From Gallionella sp. UBA6045 (GTDB lineage Bacteria > Pseudomonadota > Gammaproteobacteria > Burkholderiales > Gallionellaceae), in NCBI GenBank assembly GCA_002429165.1, contig DIYV01000121.1, forward strand, positions 1 to 11,576: a stretch of DNA of 11,576 nt. Direction: 5' to 3'. Below, in pieces: positions 1-7,082 of the stretch. Positions within the stretch are counted from its first letter, which is position 1. Each line of letters begins with the position of its first letter. The notes below the pieces were generated by a model. The model did not search any database. It saw only the letters and a list, made by a program, of their open reading frames with translations, and had not been told where the DNA came from. The position numbers and the translations under genes were made by a program.

Positions 1-2396
1 TTCGATTTCACGAAGATGTTCTGATAAGTGGGCTCGATGCAAGCCGATACGCCAATGATGTTGGATATGGTTGCAGTCGGCGCAATTGCGATGCAATTTG
101 AATTGCGCATGCCATGCTGTTTGATACGGGCACGCAACAAATCCCAATCCATGCTGGCCGACATGTCCACCTCGACATAGCCGCCGCGTTCCTGGCTCAA
201 CAATTCGAGAGAGTCTTGCGGGAGAATCCCCCTGTCCCACAGGCTGCCGCGAAAGGTAGCATAACGGCCGCGTTCTTCAGCCAACTCAGTGGAAGCCCAA
301 TATGCGTAGTAACACACGGCCTCCATTGAACGGTCGGCGAACTCGACCGCCGCAGCGGATGAATATGGAATCCGCAACTCGTGCAGGCAATCCTGAAAAC
401 CCATGATGCCGAGCCCGACTGGCCGGTGCTTGAGATTGGAATTGCGCGCCTTGTCCACAGCGTAATAGTTGATATCGATCACGTTATCCAGCATGCGCAT
501 CGCGATGTTGACGGTGCGGCGCAGTTTGTCATGGTCGATCTGCCCGGCCTTCTCGTGACCTTTGGGATACAGGTGCGCGACCAGATTGATCGAGCCGAGA
601 TTGCACACGGCGATTTCGCTGTCGCTGGTGTTCAAGGTAATTTCGGTACACAGGTTGGAGCTGTGCACCACGCCGACATGCTGTTGCGGCGAACGGATGT
701 TGCACGGATCCTTGAAGGTGATCCACGGATGACCTGTCTCGAAAAGCATGGTCAGCATCTTGCGCCACAGGCTGGCCGCGGGAACCTTTTTGAACAGCTT
801 GAGATCGCCGGTAACAGTCTTTGCTTCATAAGCGATATAGGCGCGCTCGAAATCTGCGCCATACTTGTCGTGCAGATCCGGCACGTTGGATGGCGAGAAC
901 AATGTCCAGTCACCGCCCTCCATGACGCGCTTCATGAACAGGTCAGGAATCCAGTTGGCGGTATTCATGTCGTGGGTGCGGCGGCGGTCGTCGCCGGTAT
1001 TCTTGCGCAGATCCAGAAACTCCTCGATATCCAGATGCCAGGTTTCCAGGTAGGCACACACCGCGCCCTTGCGTTTGCCGCCCTGATTCACCGCGACCGC
1101 GGTGTCGTTCACCACCTTCAGGAACGGCACCACACCTTGCGATTGCCCGTTGGTACCCTTGATATGCGCACCCAGCGCGCGCACCGGGGTCCAGTCGTTG
1201 CCCAGGCCGCCGGCATATTTCGCGAGCAGTGCATTTTCCTTGATAGCCTCATAAATCCCGTCCAGGTCATCCGCGACCGTGGTCAGATAGCATGAGGACA
1301 ATTGCGAGCGCCGCGTGCCGGAATTGAACAGGGTCGGCGTGGAACTCATGAAGTCGAAGCTGGACAGCAAACGGTAAAATTCCACCGCGCGCGCTTCGCG
1401 GTCTATCTCGTTCAGCGCCAGCCCCATTGCGACGCGCATGAAAAAGGCCTGCGGCAATTCGATGCGCTTGCCTTCGATATGCAGGAAATACCTGTCATAC
1501 AAGGTTTGCAGGCCCAGATAACCGAATTGAAGATCGCGCTGCGCATCCAGCTCCCTGGCCAGACGCTTCAAGTCGAACTGCCCGAGGCGAACATCCAGCA
1601 ATTCCGCGGCAACACCCTGCTTGATGAACTGCGGAAAATAGGTCGCATAACGCGTCGCCATATCCCCCGGCGCGATTTCTTCGCCCAGCGTCTCGCTGCA
1701 TATGTTATTCAGCAACAGGCGTGCCGTGACAAAATTATAGGCCGGATCTTTTTCGATCAGCGAACGCGCGGAAAGCACCAGGCACTTGCGCACTTCGTGC
1801 AATGCCACGCCATCGTACAAATCCTTGAGTGTCAGCTTGATGACCGCATCCGCGGAAACCGCGTCGCCCAGACCCGCGCATGCATCATGCACCAATGCGG
1901 ACAGGCGGTCCAGATCGAGCGGTCGCGCCACGCCATCCTCGCCGGTGACATTGATAACATGCGCCGGCTCTTTGCTCCTGGATTTGGCGCGTGAACGCGA
2001 ACGCTCTTCGCGGTACAGCACGTAGGTGCGCGCAACATCGTGTTCCCCGGAGCGCATCAACCCCAGCTCGACCTGATCCTGAATATCCTCGATATGCATC
2101 GTCCCGCCATGCGGCTGGCGGCGCAACAACGCCGAGACTACACCACCGGTCAATTGTTCGACCATTTCACGAACGCGCGCAGACGCGGCTCCCTGGCCGC
2201 CGTTCACCGCGATGAACGCCTTGGTCAAGGCGATTGAAATCTTGGCCGGCTCAAAGACAACCACCGAACCATTGCGGCGGATTACCTTGTATTGATCGAA
2301 TGATTTGGAATAAGAGGAAGAGGATGAAACAGAGTCGGTAACGTTATTGTCATGCTTTGGAGAGGTTGGAATGCTATCGGTAGCGGCATGCAACAT
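1..2396 (-). CDS. nrdA: Class Ia ribonucleoside-diphosphate reductase, alpha (large) subunit, 3' end cut by window edge
   Basis: NrdA reduces ribonucleoside diphosphates to deoxyribonucleotides in the cytoplasm, with an NrdB radical subunit not in this window. I read 798 uninterrupted codons before the edge. After a Ser-rich leader (about 1-33) comes an ATP-cone (about 36-130; RRNGSVVVFEPAKI is close to the classic cone motif). A second, more divergent cone follows (about 147-230), then the ten-stranded barrel. Expected catalytic residues are visible: C369 (SSCYL) and C598 (VCNLGS) as the redox pair, and N581, C583 and E585 in NLCTEI, C583 being the thiyl-radical cysteine. The PTATIS phosphate loop lies at 773-778. 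The C-terminal radical-transfer tyrosines and swinging CxxxC tail lie off the edge. Double-cone NrdA proteins such as that of Pseudomonas aeruginosa run to about 960 residues, so roughly a sixth is missing. The ATG at 2396 follows AAGGGAG with 7-base spacing. Family call is very secure. Confidence 0.97.
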   Translation of the reverse strand, partial: MLHAATDSIPTSPKHDNNVTDSVSSSSSYSKSFDQYKVIRRNGSVVVFEPAKISIALTKAFIAVNGGQGAASARVREMVEQLTGGVVSALLRRQPHGGTMHIEDIQDQVELGLMRSGEHDVARTYVLYREERSRSRAKSRSKEPAHVINVTGEDGVARPLDLDRLSALVHDACAGLGDAVSADAVIKLTLKDLYDGVALHEVRKCLVLSARSLIEKDPAYNFVTARLLLNNICSETLGEEIAPGDMATRYATYFPQFIKQGVAAELLDVRLGQFDLKRLARELDAQRDLQFGYLGLQTLYDRYFLHIEGKRIELPQAFFMRVAMGLALNEIDREARAVEFYRLLSSFDFMSSTPTLFNSGTRRSQLSSCYLTTVADDLDGIYEAIKENALLAKYAGGLGNDWTPVRALGAHIKGTNGQSQGVVPFLKVVNDTAVAVNQGGKRKGAVCAYLETWHLDIEEFLDLRKNTGDDRRRTHDMNTANWIPDLFMKRVMEGGDWTLFSPSNVPDLHDKYGADFERAYIAYEAKTVTGDLKLFKKVPAASLWRKMLTMLFETGHPWITFKDPCNIRSPQQHVGVVHSSNLCTEITLNTSDSEIAVCNLGSINLVAHLYPKGHEKAGQIDHDKLRRTVNIAMRMLDNVIDINYYAVDKARNSNLKHRPVGLGIMGFQDCLHELRIPYSSAAAVEFADRSMEAVCYYAYWASTELAEERGRYATFRGSLWDRGILPQDSLELLSQERGGYVEVDMSASMDWDLLRARIKQHGMRNSNCIAIAPTATISNIIGVSACIEPTYQNIFVKS

Positions 2397-2403
2397 ATAC
2401 TGA

Positions 2404-2410
2404 CTCCCTT
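2404..2410 (-). promoter_or_regulatory. Ribosome binding site of nrdA
   Basis: AAGGGAG on the minus strand, 7 bases before the ATG at 2396. It fixes the nrdA start. Confidence 0.8.
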
Positions 2411-2441
2411 GAAAAACCTTGTTAACCCAAAAAACCGAAAA

Positions 2442-2457
2442 CCACTATATCTAGTAT
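2442..2457 (-). promoter_or_regulatory. NrdR box 1 (downstream of the predicted nrdA transcription start)
   Basis: The 16-base site matches 13 of 16 positions of the published NrdR consensus acaCwAtATaTwGtgt (plus strand CCACTATATCTAGTAT). It is nearly palindromic. NrdR is the ATP/dATP-sensing repressor of ribonucleotide reductase genes, and its operators usually come in pairs. Lying between the likely start point and the ribosome binding site, this site fits repression. NrdR itself is not in the window. Confidence 0.8.
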
Positions 2458-2472
2458 TTTTTTCTAGCAGCC

Positions 2473-2488
2473 GAGCTAATTGTAGTAG
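2473..2488 (-). promoter_or_regulatory. NrdR box 2, degenerate, overlapping the nrdA -10
   Basis: This site begins exactly 31 bases from box 1, a spacing (about three helical turns) typical of NrdR box pairs. Its core reads CTAATTGTAG against CwAtATaTwG, so the conserved outer CtA and TaG half-sites are kept and the middle is poor. It covers the predicted -10 hexamer. On its own it would be unconvincing; the spacing to box 1 is the main support. Confidence 0.6.
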
Positions 2489-2506
2489 CTAACAGAAATA
2501 TTGCAA
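2479..2506 (-). promoter_or_regulatory. Predicted sigma-70 promoter of nrdA
   Basis: On the minus strand, TTGCAA (2506-2501) and TACAAT (2484-2479) are 16 bases apart. Both resemble the -35 and -10 consensus. Transcription would start near 2472, giving a leader of about 75 bases. Predicted by eye. Confidence 0.5.
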
Positions 2507-2566
2507 GCGAAAAATGACCTGATGTTTCCAGGCCAGATTCATGAGTCCAAGTGCATGAGAAAATCC

Positions 2567-3124
2567 TTATGCTTCGCACAGTCCCGCAAGAAAGCGCACC
2601 CAGTCAAAACAGGGGCCGGGATCGGTCTTTCGCTGCGGAGCAATGTCGCTGTGTCCGGCGATGCCTCGTATCGGATAGGCTGCGCGCAATGCCATGGTCA
2701 GGCGATTGAGCGCTGCATATTGCGCGTCGGTGAACGGCACTTCATCGCTGCCCTCAAGTTCAATACCCAGCGAAAAATCGTTGCAGCGGAACACACCCTG
2801 CCAGCAGGACTCTCCGGCATGCCATGCCCGCTGCAAACAGGGAACGAACTGGATGATCTGCCCGTCGCGACGCACGAAGAAGTGAGATGACACTTTCAAT
2901 CCGGAGAGGGTTGCGTAATAAGGGTGGGCGGACGGATCCAGGGTATTGGTAAACAACCGCTGCACGCCATCGCCGCCAAACTCGCCGGGCGGCAGGCTGA
3001 TGTTGTGTATCACCAGCAATTCGATGGCGCCGGCGGGACGGTCGTCGCAGTTGGGTGAAGGGATATATTCGCACCCGGAAAGCAAGCCTTGCGCATCGAT
3101 CCTTAGCGGCCCCTTCAACTCCAT
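2567..3124 (-). CDS. ampD: 1,6-anhydro-N-acetylmuramyl-L-alanine amidase AmpD
   Basis: AmpD is a cytoplasmic zinc amidase. It cuts the bond between anhydro-N-acetylmuramic acid and the stem peptide during peptidoglycan recycling. In many Gram-negatives its loss raises muropeptides that induce AmpC beta-lactamase. The chosen start gives 185 residues, the usual family length. Expected active-site residues are all visible: zinc ligands H40 (VIHNIS), H158 (AGHSD) and D168 (KTDPGP), plus E122 (GIELEG) and K166. The family's IPSPNCDDRP and SLPPGEFGG signatures are also present. The ATG at 3124 begins one base after the pilR stop, and alignment of the family N-terminus favours it. In-frame ATGs at 3139, 3148 and 3166 would overlap pilR; the one at 3148 has a decent AGGGA upstream and is the main alternative. 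Translation is probably coupled to pilR. Confidence 0.95.
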   Translation of the reverse strand: MELKGPLRIDAQGLLSGCEYIPSPNCDDRPAGAIELLVIHNISLPPGEFGGDGVQRLFTNTLDPSAHPYYATLSGLKVSSHFFVRRDGQIIQFVPCLQRAWHAGESCWQGVFRCNDFSLGIELEGSDEVPFTDAQYAALNRLTMALRAAYPIRGIAGHSDIAPQRKTDPGPCFDWVRFLAGLCEA

Positions 3125-3125
3125 G

Positions 3126-4493
3126 CTATTCCGTATCATCTGTTCCATGCGGATCCCTGATGCCAAGCCGCTCCATGCGGTAGCGCATGGTTCTGAAGGT
3201 CAGTCCCAACAATTTGGCGGCTGCCGTGCGATTGAACCCGGTCTGCTCCAACGCTTCCAGCAAGGCCTGTTTTTCGACTTGATCCAGATATTTCGGCAAC
3301 GGGTATTTGCTGCTGAGGGCGGTATTCTCCGATTGTTCATGCTCAACGGGCACCAGCAATAAATCAATTTCCTCGATCACCCCTTCCGAACACAGTGCAA
3401 ACGCCCTCTCGATGATGTTTTCCAGCTCGCGCACGTTGCCAGGAAAGCTGTAGCTTTGCAAAGCGCGTAACGCATTCTCTGAAAAACGCACATCCGCATC
3501 ACCGCGCAAACGCTCGAGAATCCGCAGTGCGATTTCCGGTATATCCTCCCGTGACTCGCGCAGTGCCGGCATCTGGATCGGAATCACGCTAAGTCGGTAA
3601 TACAGATCCTGGCGAAATTCGCCGCGCCGAACCTGCTCGCCCAAATCATCATTCGTCGCACTGATAATGCGCACATCCACAGTATCCTCGCCGGTGGCGC
3701 CGATTTTGCGCACACGCTTCTCCTGTATCGCGCGCAATAACTTGACCTGCATGGCCAATGGCAGGTCCGCGACTTCATCGAGAAACAATGTCCCGCCGTG
3801 CGCTGCCTGAAAAAATCCGTCCCGGTCTTTGTCAGCCCCGGTAAACGCGCCTTTTTTGTAGCCGAAAAATTCCGCTTCCATCAGGTTGTCCGGAATTGCC
3901 CCGCAGTTCACCGCGATGAACGGCTGATCGTGCCGCGAACCGCTTTGCACGATGAGCCGGGCGGCCAACTCCTTGCCGCTGCCCGATTCGCCGCTGATAT
4001 GCACCGGAGCCTGACTGCGCGACACACGTTTGATCAGGTCGCGCACCTTCTGCATGGCAGCCGAATGACCGAGCAGTATCTTGTCGCCGGACGTGCCCGA
4101 CTGCGGCAACTTCAGCGCGGACTTCACCAGCGTGCGCAACTGGTCCAGCGAAACCGGCTTGCTCAGGTAATCAAACGCGCCCTCCTTGAACGCGGTCACG
4201 GCATTTTCCATATTCCCATGCGCGGTGATCACCGCAACCGGCACATCCAGATTGTGTTGCGCGATATGCCGAACCACCTGCAGGCCATCTCCATCCGGCA
4301 AACGCATGTCGGTCAAACACAGGTCATATCGTTGCGCTGCCAACCGGGAAAATGCTTCGCGCATATTTCCGGCCCTGTCCACCTCCAGCCCCATTTTGCG
4401 CAGCGCCAGTTCAAGCAATTCAAGAATATCCGGCTCATCATCCACCAGCAGCACACTGAGAGTTTTCGTCCTATCGTTATCCGCCATACTCAT
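3126..4493 (-). CDS. pilR: Type IV pilus response regulator PilR, NtrC family sigma-54 activator
   Basis: PilR is the cytoplasmic activator that, when phosphorylated by PilS, switches on sigma-54-dependent pilin transcription. Its 455 residues show three domains. The receiver (about 13-128) has the acidic pair D18/D19, phosphoacceptor D62 in TDMRLPDG, T90 and K112. The AAA+ domain (about 138-370) has Walker A GESGSGKE (168-175), the sigma-54 contact loop GAFTGA (215-220) and Walker B GGTLFLDE (233-240). A Fis-type helix-turn-helix ends the protein (about 421-445, NRTAAAKLLGLT). The receiver signature DLCLTDMRLPDGDGL closely resembles known PilR. The start overlaps the pilS end by 17 bases; an ATG six bases later (4487) sits better from a GGGG element and is equally possible. 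NtrC and other NtrC-like regulators share this layout, but the PilS-like partner decides the name. Confidence 0.93.
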   Translation of the reverse strand: MSMADNDRTKTLSVLLVDDEPDILELLELALRKMGLEVDRAGNMREAFSRLAAQRYDLCLTDMRLPDGDGLQVVRHIAQHNLDVPVAVITAHGNMENAVTAFKEGAFDYLSKPVSLDQLRTLVKSALKLPQSGTSGDKILLGHSAAMQKVRDLIKRVSRSQAPVHISGESGSGKELAARLIVQSGSRHDQPFIAVNCGAIPDNLMEAEFFGYKKGAFTGADKDRDGFFQAAHGGTLFLDEVADLPLAMQVKLLRAIQEKRVRKIGATGEDTVDVRIISATNDDLGEQVRRGEFRQDLYYRLSVIPIQMPALRESREDIPEIALRILERLRGDADVRFSENALRALQSYSFPGNVRELENIIERAFALCSEGVIEEIDLLLVPVEHEQSENTALSSKYPLPKYLDQVEKQALLEALEQTGFNRTAAAKLLGLTFRTMRYRMERLGIRDPHGTDDTE

Positions 4494-6081
4494 CTACCCC
4501 GCCATCCCTGTGTATATTGCCGAACGTTATACTAAAACAAGCGCCCGCCCGCTCCTCGTCCGCATGATATTCCAGCCGCGCACCATTCGCCTCACACAAC
4601 TCCTTGGCGATATACAAACCCAAACCGGTGCCATCCGGCGCGGTGGTGAAAAATGGCTCGAACAGCTTGCCCTGATGTTCGACTGAGATGCCGGGACCAT
4701 CATCTTGCACATCCAGCATCACCAGCCCATTCTCGGCACTCATCGCCAGCACCAGGCTGCCCGGCAATTTGCGTCCGTAACGCAGTGCGTTGCGGCATAA
4801 ATTCCACAGCACCTGGCGCAAATGACCCCGGTCAAAGGAGACTTCGCCTGCCGTCAGTCCAGTCAGCACCATCACCCCGGCATGCCGTTCGGCCAAGTCA
4901 AACTCTTCCGCAAAAACGCGCAAAATCGCCGCCAACTCGAACACCTCCGGCTGTGCACGATCGCGCCGGTTCAACTGCATCACGTCTTTCACGATCTGGT
5001 TGATGCGATGCGTATTATCCAGCACGATTTGCAACAGGCGCCGGTTACCGGCATCGCCTTGCTGTTCTTGCAACAGCTCCGTAGCATAACTGATCGCCGA
5101 CAGCGGATTGCGCACCTCGTGAGCGATATTCGCAGTCAACCGCCCCAGGGCAGCCAGTTTTATTTGCTGTGCCTCGGCACGAATACGCCGCATATCTTCA
5201 AGAAAGATCACCGCGCCATTTTCCGCATTGCGCTCGATAGCAACAAAGCGCACCCTGGCTTGCAACCCAACATCCAGCTGCAGCGTATCCCGGCTCGCGC
5301 TTCCGGTCTGTTTCCACAATGCATACTGCCCGAACAGGATTGGAAAAGCTGCCGAAAGTGAACTATCGGGGCTGATACTTTTTCGCAACAACTGTTCGGC
5401 ACGGATATTCATTTGCAGGATCACGCCTTCTCCGTCCACGACCAGCACACCATCCTGCATATCCCGCATCACCAGACGATTAGCCTCGGACAAACTGACC
5501 AGATCGCGGCCGCGCCGCTGCGCCAGCAACTGGCTGTCCACCGCATATTTCGCCAGCGTGTGCGCCAGCCAGGCCACCGCAAAATAAGCCATGCACAGCA
5601 ATCCGACCTGCACAAACAGCGCTGCATCCGCATCGTCGTACAGCACGGCATAAGCGTGTTCCAGCAACGCGGCAATACTGGCCAATGAGGCAAAGAACAA
5701 GGTTATTTTGCCTCGGCTGATCAGCCCGGCTGCCGCCAGTGAAACCAGCAACAACAGGCCGATACTGCTCTGTATCCCGCCGCTGGCATAGGCGAGTACC
5801 GTCAAGCCGACAATGTCGGCTACGACCTGGCCTGCCAATTGCAGGGCAAATCGCGGCCACTTCAGCTTGAGCAGAACGAAGGAAGCGGCCGTCGCCACGG
5901 CATATAACAAACTTGAAACAAAGAATGTCTTCCAGTTGTGCGGGCCCAGCGACAACGAAGAGCTGAATATTTCGGCAAGAAATACAAAAATTCCGGCCAG
6001 CGCCAGCCGGTATAAATTGAAATAACGCAGGGAACGCCAGAAATCGACGGTGGGGAAATTTTCAGCCGTATTATCAGTCAT
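4477..6081 (-). CDS. pilS: Type IV pilus sensor histidine kinase PilS
   Basis: PilS is the inner-membrane kinase that phosphorylates PilR, in known systems in response to pilin level in the membrane. The 534 residues match the family length (about 530). Six predicted membrane helices fill the N-terminal third (roughly 22-40, 51-71, 78-100, 105-122, 126-148, 154-178). A PAS-like segment follows (about 195-300, MQDGVLVVDGEGVILQMN). The HisKA dimerisation domain has phosphoacceptor H321 in AHEVRNPLSAIS. The ATPase domain has N-box N427/N431, G1 DDGPGI (460-465) and G2 GTGLGL (484-489). No periplasmic sensor domain is present, as in known PilS. An in-frame stop lies two codons upstream, so the ATG at 6081 is the only reasonable start; its ribosome site (GTGAG) is weak. 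It begins 45 bases after the PP0621-family gene. Confidence 0.93.
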   Translation of the reverse strand: MTDNTAENFPTVDFWRSLRYFNLYRLALAGIFVFLAEIFSSSLSLGPHNWKTFFVSSLLYAVATAASFVLLKLKWPRFALQLAGQVVADIVGLTVLAYASGGIQSSIGLLLLVSLAAAGLISRGKITLFFASLASIAALLEHAYAVLYDDADAALFVQVGLLCMAYFAVAWLAHTLAKYAVDSQLLAQRRGRDLVSLSEANRLVMRDMQDGVLVVDGEGVILQMNIRAEQLLRKSISPDSSLSAAFPILFGQYALWKQTGSASRDTLQLDVGLQARVRFVAIERNAENGAVIFLEDMRRIRAEAQQIKLAALGRLTANIAHEVRNPLSAISYATELLQEQQGDAGNRRLLQIVLDNTHRINQIVKDVMQLNRRDRAQPEVFELAAILRVFAEEFDLAERHAGVMVLTGLTAGEVSFDRGHLRQVLWNLCRNALRYGRKLPGSLVLAMSAENGLVMLDVQDDGPGISVEHQGKLFEPFFTTAPDGTGLGLYIAKELCEANGARLEYHADEERAGACFSITFGNIHRDGGVDEYGG

Positions 6082-6126
6082 CGCTCACGACGCGTGTTGA
6101 GGCGGCACTCATGTGCGGCGCTATGC

Positions 6127-6339
6127 TCATTTGCGATAAGCATCACGATGTTCCGCACCGCAAAAATAATTCCCGCCGGCCTGAATGCTCTCGCTCCTGG
6201 GTATATGCACACCACAATGCGCACAACGCACCATATCCTCGACAACCGGATTGTCCTGCCGGGACACATCTTTGCGGTAAGGCCTTAGCAACCAATAAAC
6301 CCCGGCCGCGATGGCAAACAGCATTAACAGACGACTCAT
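6127..6339 (-). CDS. PP0621-family small membrane-anchored zinc-ribbon-like protein
   Basis: The function is unknown. The 70 residues begin with one hydrophobic helix (about 4-19), probably a membrane anchor with the rest in the cytoplasm. A basic linker follows, then a compact motif C39-x2-C42-x17-C60-x3-H64 that looks like a zinc-binding knuckle (VRCAHCGVHIP...YFCGAEH). The end resembles YHS/TRASH-type metal-binding folds. I recall proteins of this kind annotated as the PP0621 family next to pilS in proteobacteria; this is from memory. GGAG lies 10 bases before the ATG, rather far. A perfect -10 hexamer lies about 50 bases upstream. Being first in the pilS-pilR-ampD run suggests co-transcription and perhaps a link to pilus signalling, but that is inference. 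Confidence 0.8.
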   Translation of the reverse strand: MSRLLMLFAIAAGVYWLLRPYRKDVSRQDNPVVEDMVRCAHCGVHIPRSESIQAGGNYFCGAEHRDAYRK

Positions 6340-6526
6340 TTCAAATTGGCTCCATATGACAAAACTCGAGCGGCGGGTGCACGCAGTCCATTATATTACG
6401 CAATCAACGCCACACCTTCACCTGCCCGGATACTTCCATTACTATCTCCGGCACGTGCAAGACAGTCAGCATCAATAATTGCCGGTGCGAACCCGATATT
6501 TTCAGGGCAAGGACAACAAACAGTAT
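6340..6526 (-). other. Intergenic stretch between mogA and the PP0621-family gene, with a short ORF tail
   Basis: No confident gene is present in these 187 bases. One minus-strand frame, open through the mogA end and stopping at 6396-6398, ends in ADCLARAGDSNGSIRAGEGV. It aligns without gaps to the MoeA C-terminal end in this window (ADGLLVVPAESTGLVAGEQV), with 7 of 20 identities. The tail has no start codon or ribosome site of its own outside mogA, and its third codon positions are mostly A or T (about one third GC), unlike its GC-rich neighbours. It may be a decayed fragment or chance. The same stretch carries the -10-like element at 6390-6395. Confidence 0.35.
6390..6395 (-). promoter_or_regulatory. 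Candidate -10 element for the PP0621-pilS-pilR-ampD operon
   Basis: A perfect TATAAT lies on the minus strand about 50 bases before the first start codon of the operon. No good -35 hexamer lies at 16-19 bases (AAGGTG at 17), so the promoter would be weak or need an activator. Confidence 0.4.
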
Positions 6527-7069
6527 TTATCGGGGTTTGGCGTGAGCGGGGCGGAACACCCTGCACTGCTCCGGATCGGATTCCAGATACGCCCCTTCTA
6601 TCAGGTCGATGCAATACGGGATGGCCGGAAACACCGCATTCAGGCAGTCGTCGATCGCCGACGGTTTGCCGGGCAGATTGACGATCAGACTGTTGCCGCG
6701 TATTCCGGCGGTCTGGCGCGACAGGATCGCGGTGGGCACAAATTTCAGCGAGGCGGTGCGCATCAGTTCGCCGAATCCCGGCATCATCTTGCTGCATACC
6801 GCCTCGGTCGCCTCCGGCGTGACATCACGCAATGCCGGGCCGGTGCCGCCGGTGGTGACGATCAGACTGCAGCCTTCCACATCGCTTAATTCTCTAAGTG
6901 CCGCTTCGATCTGCGGCTGCTCGTCGGGTATCACTTTAGCCACTGCCTGCCAGGGCGAGGTCAGCACGCGGGTGAACCACGCGTATATCGCGGGACCGCC
7001 CTTGTCCTCGTATTCGCCGCGGCTGGCGCGGTCGGAGATCGTCAAGATGCCGATACGTGCAATACTCAT
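6527..7069 (-). CDS. mogA: Molybdopterin adenylyltransferase MogA
   Basis: MogA adenylates molybdopterin with ATP in the cytoplasm. The product, MPT-AMP, is the substrate on which MoeA inserts molybdate. The 180 residues match the short, single-domain bacterial family. Visible signatures are the start IARIGILTISDRAS, the MPT-binding loop TTGGTGP (72-78) followed by D82 in RDVTPEA, and NLPGKP (131-136). The C-terminal IPYCIDLIEG is typical of MogA rather than the larger MoaB/MoeA paralogues. The ATG at 7069 has GAGG six bases upstream and starts 13 bases after the moeA stop. The open frame extends a further 66 codons upstream into moeA, but that part is low-complexity, Trp/Cys-rich and unlike the family, so it is not used. 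Co-transcription with moeA is very likely. Confidence 0.95.
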   Translation of the reverse strand: MSIARIGILTISDRASRGEYEDKGGPAIYAWFTRVLTSPWQAVAKVIPDEQPQIEAALRELSDVEGCSLIVTTGGTGPALRDVTPEATEAVCSKMMPGFGELMRTASLKFVPTAILSRQTAGIRGNSLIVNLPGKPSAIDDCLNAVFPAIPYCIDLIEGAYLESDPEQCRVFRPAHAKPR

Positions 7070-7075
7070 AAGGTG

Positions 7076-7079
7076 CCTC
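7076..7079 (-). promoter_or_regulatory. Ribosome binding site of mogA
   Basis: GAGG six bases before the ATG at 7069, in the 13-base gap after moeA. It supports the short mogA start over the longer open frame. Confidence 0.65.
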
Positions 7080-7082
7080 AAT

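Noticed and set aside
381..1295. Long plus-strand open frame of 304 codons
   Set aside because: It lies fully antisense to nrdA, whose catalytic motifs are intact. The protein is rich in His, Arg, Gln and Val as expected of a GC-rich antisense shadow, with no recognisable domain.
2511..2566. Terminator after ampD
   Set aside because: No stable stem followed by a T-run is visible on the minus strand between the ampD stop and the nrdA promoter.
3798..4535. Plus-strand open frame of 245 codons across the pilR-pilS junction
   Set aside because: Antisense to two well-supported genes and His/Arg/Gln-rich; no ribosome site or domain.
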